DNA of 64,000 nucleotides from the NCBI GenBank assembly GCA_947179485.1, contig OX359248.1:50602386-50666385 (forward strand). The letters are read 5' to 3'. Positions 60,401-64,000 of the stretch are shown one piece after another (position 1 is the first letter of the stretch; each line of letters begins with the position of its first letter). Position numbers and translations under genes: made by a program. The notes under the pieces were generated by a model. That model was not told where the DNA came from. It saw nothing but the letters and a program-made list of their open reading frames with translations, and did no database searches. Origin of the DNA: Allacma fusca. Taxonomy: Eukaryota; Arthropoda; Collembola; Symphypleona; Sminthuridae.

Positions 60401-62910
60401 TAACATGTTTTTAAAGACTGAGATGTGCAAGTAACTACTCCAACGGCAAAACTTGATTACAATAATGGACAACTTTTTTTTCATCTGACCATTTCATGAA
60501 TGAACTTCTCACTTTACGTCTATCTAAACCTGATAATTATTACTCATGCATATAAATAACATATTGCATACATATGACATTTGTACTTACATATGTACAT
60601 ACTACCCTAAAAAATTATGACCTTTGAATTTTCAGGCAAAAATCCTTTCCAGAACTTTGGGTTCATAGTTTCACTGGAACCTGTTTAATTTTATTTTGTA
60701 ACGTCCTTAAGCAAGTATAATAAAATAAATAAAATATCAATTTGAACCAATCCTCCGTTCAAAACTTGGAGTTAGCCAGTCACAGGGTTTTTATGGAAAG
60801 CTGGTGAACTCCATTGGGGAAATAGGAAATCCAATGTATGTTTCACTATGTAATAATACAAACTTCTGGACCTGGAACGGCCGCATTTATGTAAACTATA
60901 CGCAGTGCCATCTCTAAAAAGAATATCAATTTTCGTTTTTATCGTAGGGATCATGTAACAAACTTGCAATTAACTTGACAGGTTCATAGCACGTAGGTAT
61001 GCACGTCCAAAGGATTTTTAATATTTACAACTCCACAAACTCTGGCATATATAACTATCCCGGCTCGTTTATAATGATGCTAATAAGCAAGGAGAGACTC
61101 AGAAAAAAAATTATTGCTGGAGGTTTGGCACTGTAACGATTTATAATAAACACCGTCATTGCATACTGTGTGTACTCGAATAATGATAATTGGCTCCGTC
61201 CACATTTCACGCTTTGGTCATTCAACTGTACACTTACAATTTCCTTGTTAATGCTCCGACATTTTTCCACAAACCAGTCGTATTTTATGTTCAATTCATC
61301 CCTCCAGGTAAATTATTCAATAAAAATTGCAATATGATTTCCACCTTTATTTATTACAAGTTGTTACTTACACATATAAATAATTACATGCAAGTTTTAT
61401 GCACACGCCTATCCCCTGTATGCAGTGCTCAATGTTCCAACTTTAGGAATGTTTTCAGTTGATTAGATTCCAAAACGAAACTCTTACAAGGAATAAATAA
61501 GTGCATTGGTAGACATACTAAAAACACATTCATATTTTTGTAATGGATCTTCTACGACTTCATCAAGGATCAAAGATCAATAGTTAATTTTTCAAAAAAA
61601 TCCAACCAAGCAAGAAAGATCATTTTATTGACATATATGTAATTGTATGTACGTCAATGTTACTTATGCACCTCCTAAAGGGGATAATGCTACTATTAAC
61701 AGACTTGAGAGTCACCAGAGATGGCATTGCCTGCTCACACGATCATTTCAAACCTTCAGTCACATTTTTTATCCGGCACAAATACCCTGTCGGATCGTTC
61801 CCTATTGACCCTTCATTTATGGATAAGTAAATAAAATAAAATCAATCCCCGACATTATTTGTACACATAATTACATCTCCTCTAATACTTCCTGGACCCC
61901 TACAATAGTACGCTGCCCAAAACATATTCCAAAAAATTATTAAAACGTTCATGTTTTTCGTTAGGAAATACAATAATTATTACAATATTCCTCAATTTAC
62001 AACAATCAACAACAAAAATTACAAAACAAATTGCTAGTAAAAACAGGATTAATTACTACTAACGTGTGCACAGCTGTTTATAAATCCATTAACTCACAAT
62101 CAGGTAAACATAATGCTCTCAGGTACAAGTTGGAGGAAGTGTTGCTTACGCTTTGTGAGCTTAGGGAAAAAAATATGTAACCACTGTGACATCACTTAAT
62201 TGTCCGAAATGGGCCGCCAAAGAGTACCACAAAGACCCCTGACCTCACTGCATACAGTATTTCATATGTATAAATGGGATGGGAAATAAAGAAACATTAA
62301 ACAACTGATATGAATGCCAATTTATTGACGGTACTAATTATGATTACTCTTCCCTTTCTAGGCATCCATTAGAACGGGAAAAATATTGCCGCATAACAGT
62401 TACTCACTAATCAGTAATTATTGTCAATGATTTGCTTGTGTAATTATAAGCGGGTATAGACACAGCTCGAGGAAAGGATGGACATGGGCATTGCGGTCTC
62501 GTTACTTGGACTTATTTGTACATGAGCTCTCATTGTTTCTATTTCTTTGCTTTGGACGATCCCGTACCCTATGTATAGTACATGATTTCTGCTGTGTTTG
62601 TAGAAAGAGGGAAGTTGAGTGAGTATTTTAAAACATACTTAAATTGTGGGGATACTGAGCATACAGTATAGGGAGGAGACATATGGACACATGTATACTA
62701 GTCCATGCATATTACTTCATAACCCTCTCTCACACTGCATGGTCGCGGAGGCAGCAAAAGGGAATTAAGAGACGGACTGAGTGTGATGTGATGAGGCAAG
62801 GGAATAACCACGAGACAAATACAGAAGTGTACAGGACCAGAGTATACTATTACTTGAATGCAAGCAACTTCCACATGTGTTATGGAAAGAGCAGCAGCGG
62901 TGGAAAAGTG
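57401..62910. other. Spacer between NAXD and gene 3
   Basis: AT-rich sequence with scattered TACATATGTA motifs and a (TG)n run (58779-58800). No gene, RNA or transposon ends that I can support. Confidence 0.45.
58779..58800 (+). repeat. (TG)n microsatellite
   Basis: About eleven TG units following a TGTATGTA-rich stretch. Confidence 0.9.
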
Positions 62911-62950
62911 TATAAAAGAGCCTAAGAGGCAGTTGTGTGCTCCCAGTTGA
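62911..62950 (+). promoter_or_regulatory. Candidate TATA-type promoter of cotransporter gene 3
   Basis: TATAAAAG at 62911-62918 is followed 34 bases later by CCCAGTTG (A at 62945), close to the arthropod initiator TCAGTT. It lies about 690 bases upstream of the gene 3 ATG, leaving room for a 5' UTR, perhaps with an intron (a GTAATA donor-like site after 63091). Confidence 0.42.
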
Positions 62951-63058
62951 GTCTCTCGTTGACTTCCCATCGGTTCAGTCACTTCAGACTCTCTCCGCAC
63001 ACCTCGTAAATAGTCATCCCTCATCATCTGTGCTTGCGGTTCTACCTTTACCTACCTA

Positions 63059-63083
63059 TAGCATAGCAAAGCATAGCATGAGC
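63059..63083 (+). repeat. Short GCATAGCA tandem repeat
   Basis: Three imperfect copies of AGCATAGC(A) in the presumed 5' UTR of gene 3. Confidence 0.7.
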
Positions 63084-63597
63084 ATCCGAAGGTAATAATA
63101 ACCCAGAAAAACCCATATTTTGAGGAAGCCTTCCCCATACAGATTTCCCCTACCACTAATTGTTGTCACTCAGTAGACTCCAGACTCGTAATAGTCCCTC
63201 AGACATTGTTCCACTATTACACAATCAAGCCCTCACCGGCATTCTTCCTCCCTGCCGCAAAGACTTCATCCAAGGAATAATTTACAGGCCAAATCCCGTG
63301 AATTGAGACTGAAATGTGATTGTGACTGAGAGCGTTTTGGATAAAATGGAAAAAGGATCCATCTCATGCCAATATAGAACTAATTCCTTCCAGCACACCA
63401 CTGACTCAACTTAATAATACAGTCAGAAGATTAGTGGGGTGAAGACTTAGTGCTCACGTTCCTATATAATCCTCAGCATTCCTCCAGCAAGAGATAGTGC
63501 TCACAAACCCGGCATATGTTTTGAGTGGGGGGACTTTTCTCTTGAGAAATCCATAGTTTACACTGAGCAGGACCAATCTTTTTACTGACGTAGCGCC

Positions 63598-63897
63598 ATG
63601 CCTTCCGGGAAACTGAACATTTCCAACAAGAACTCCTCCGGCTCGTCGGATCATGAGATGAACGACGTGGAAATCGGTCAGGGTCGCTTCCAGGTGGACC
63701 GTGTCAACGGTCCGGATCTGGATGATGATGACCACCTTTCCCCCAATCAGTACACTTATGCTCCCAATGACCGAACTCTTGGACAACTCACCCGGGAAGC
63801 CCTTCCGAAATTGGATAACTACCGGGCCCTCGATTCCATCCATCATGCTTACCGTCCTACCATTGATGATCTACACAATGCCACGTTCCACGAAAAG
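63598..63897 (+). CDS. SLC12 cation-chloride cotransporter, gene 3, first coding exon (partial)
   Basis: The ATG at 63598, in a GCGCC context, opens 100 codons ending at a GTAAGG donor after 63897, at the same place and phase (0) as the first visible coding exon of genes 1 and 2. The cytosolic N terminus carries RFQV (63685-63696), identical to the SPAK/OSR1 docking motif of vertebrate NKCC1. The phospho-block RTLGQLTREALPKLDNYR follows, in which both threonines matching NKCC1 RTFG and NTMDAVP are present (63775 and 63790), then RPTIDDLH. The membrane core lies beyond the window, so ion specificity cannot be judged. The rest of the window (63898-64000) is intron. Confidence 0.88.
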
Positions 63898-64000
63898 GTA
63901 AGGTCTCCATTTTAAACCCACATAGTAGTATTACTCACTTCATCTCTGTTTACAATGTACGTATGCACGTATTTATCTGTCCGCCTATGGATCTATGTAT

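Noticed and set aside
40320-60610. Scattered TACATACATATGTACATA-like palindromes as a regulatory code
   Set aside because: They occur in introns and spacers alike without fixed spacing and look like a genome-wide simple-sequence habit.

Overview
The window is nuclear DNA of an animal, most likely an arthropod. A crustacean such as a parasitic copepod is a guess from the AT-rich spacers, the many short introns and the transposon mix; no species-specific marker was found. The backbone is a same-strand tandem array of sodium-coupled cation-chloride cotransporter genes (SLC12, NKCC/NCC branch). Gene 1 has visible coding exons from about 4441 to 13586. Gene 2 (33040-47138) reads as a complete 1141-residue protein in 19 exons. 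Gene 3 shows only its first coding exon (63598-63897) before the window ends. Lying on the opposite strand between genes 2 and 3 is an intact, apparently intronless NAD(P)HX dehydratase gene, NAXD (53592-54782).

Layout: 1-4194 no gene seen; 4195-14250 gene 1 with a candidate promoter and polyA signal; 14686-21862 a nearly whole Ty1/copia LTR retrotransposon with an envelope-like region after pol, 480-bp LTRs with no difference that I could find, and a 5-bp target duplication; 21863-33039 a transposon-rich spacer holding a 1.2-kb hAT-type element with a smaller one nested in it, a 1.3-kb hAT-type element full of GGGTAC-like subterminal repeats, and two tandem repeats; 33040-47442 gene 2, with (CT)n tracts in its introns; 47443-53591 spacer; 53592-54782 NAXD; 54783-62910 spacer with two compositionally skewed blocks of opposite sign; 62911-63897 a TATA-type promoter candidate and the start of gene 3.

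How the genes work together: the three cotransporters share the N-terminal SPAK/OSR1 docking motif (RF-x-V/I) and the phospho-regulatory block, so all should answer to the WNK-SPAK/OSR1 cascade. They differ at one of the key phospho-threonines (Asn, Ser and Thr in genes 1, 2 and 3). In the membrane core, genes 1 and 2 keep the Na+ and Cl- residues but have replaced the TM3 tyrosine that coordinates K+ in NKCC1 (His in gene 1, Asn in gene 2). Gene 2 also lacks the TM6 threonine. The simplest reading is that genes 1 and 2 are K+-independent Na-Cl cotransporters. NAXD is an unrelated metabolite-repair neighbour.

The two most interesting signals are the copia element with an env-like region, since env capture in animals is known mainly from Gypsy and BEL/Pao elements, and the altered K+ sites in the cotransporter array.
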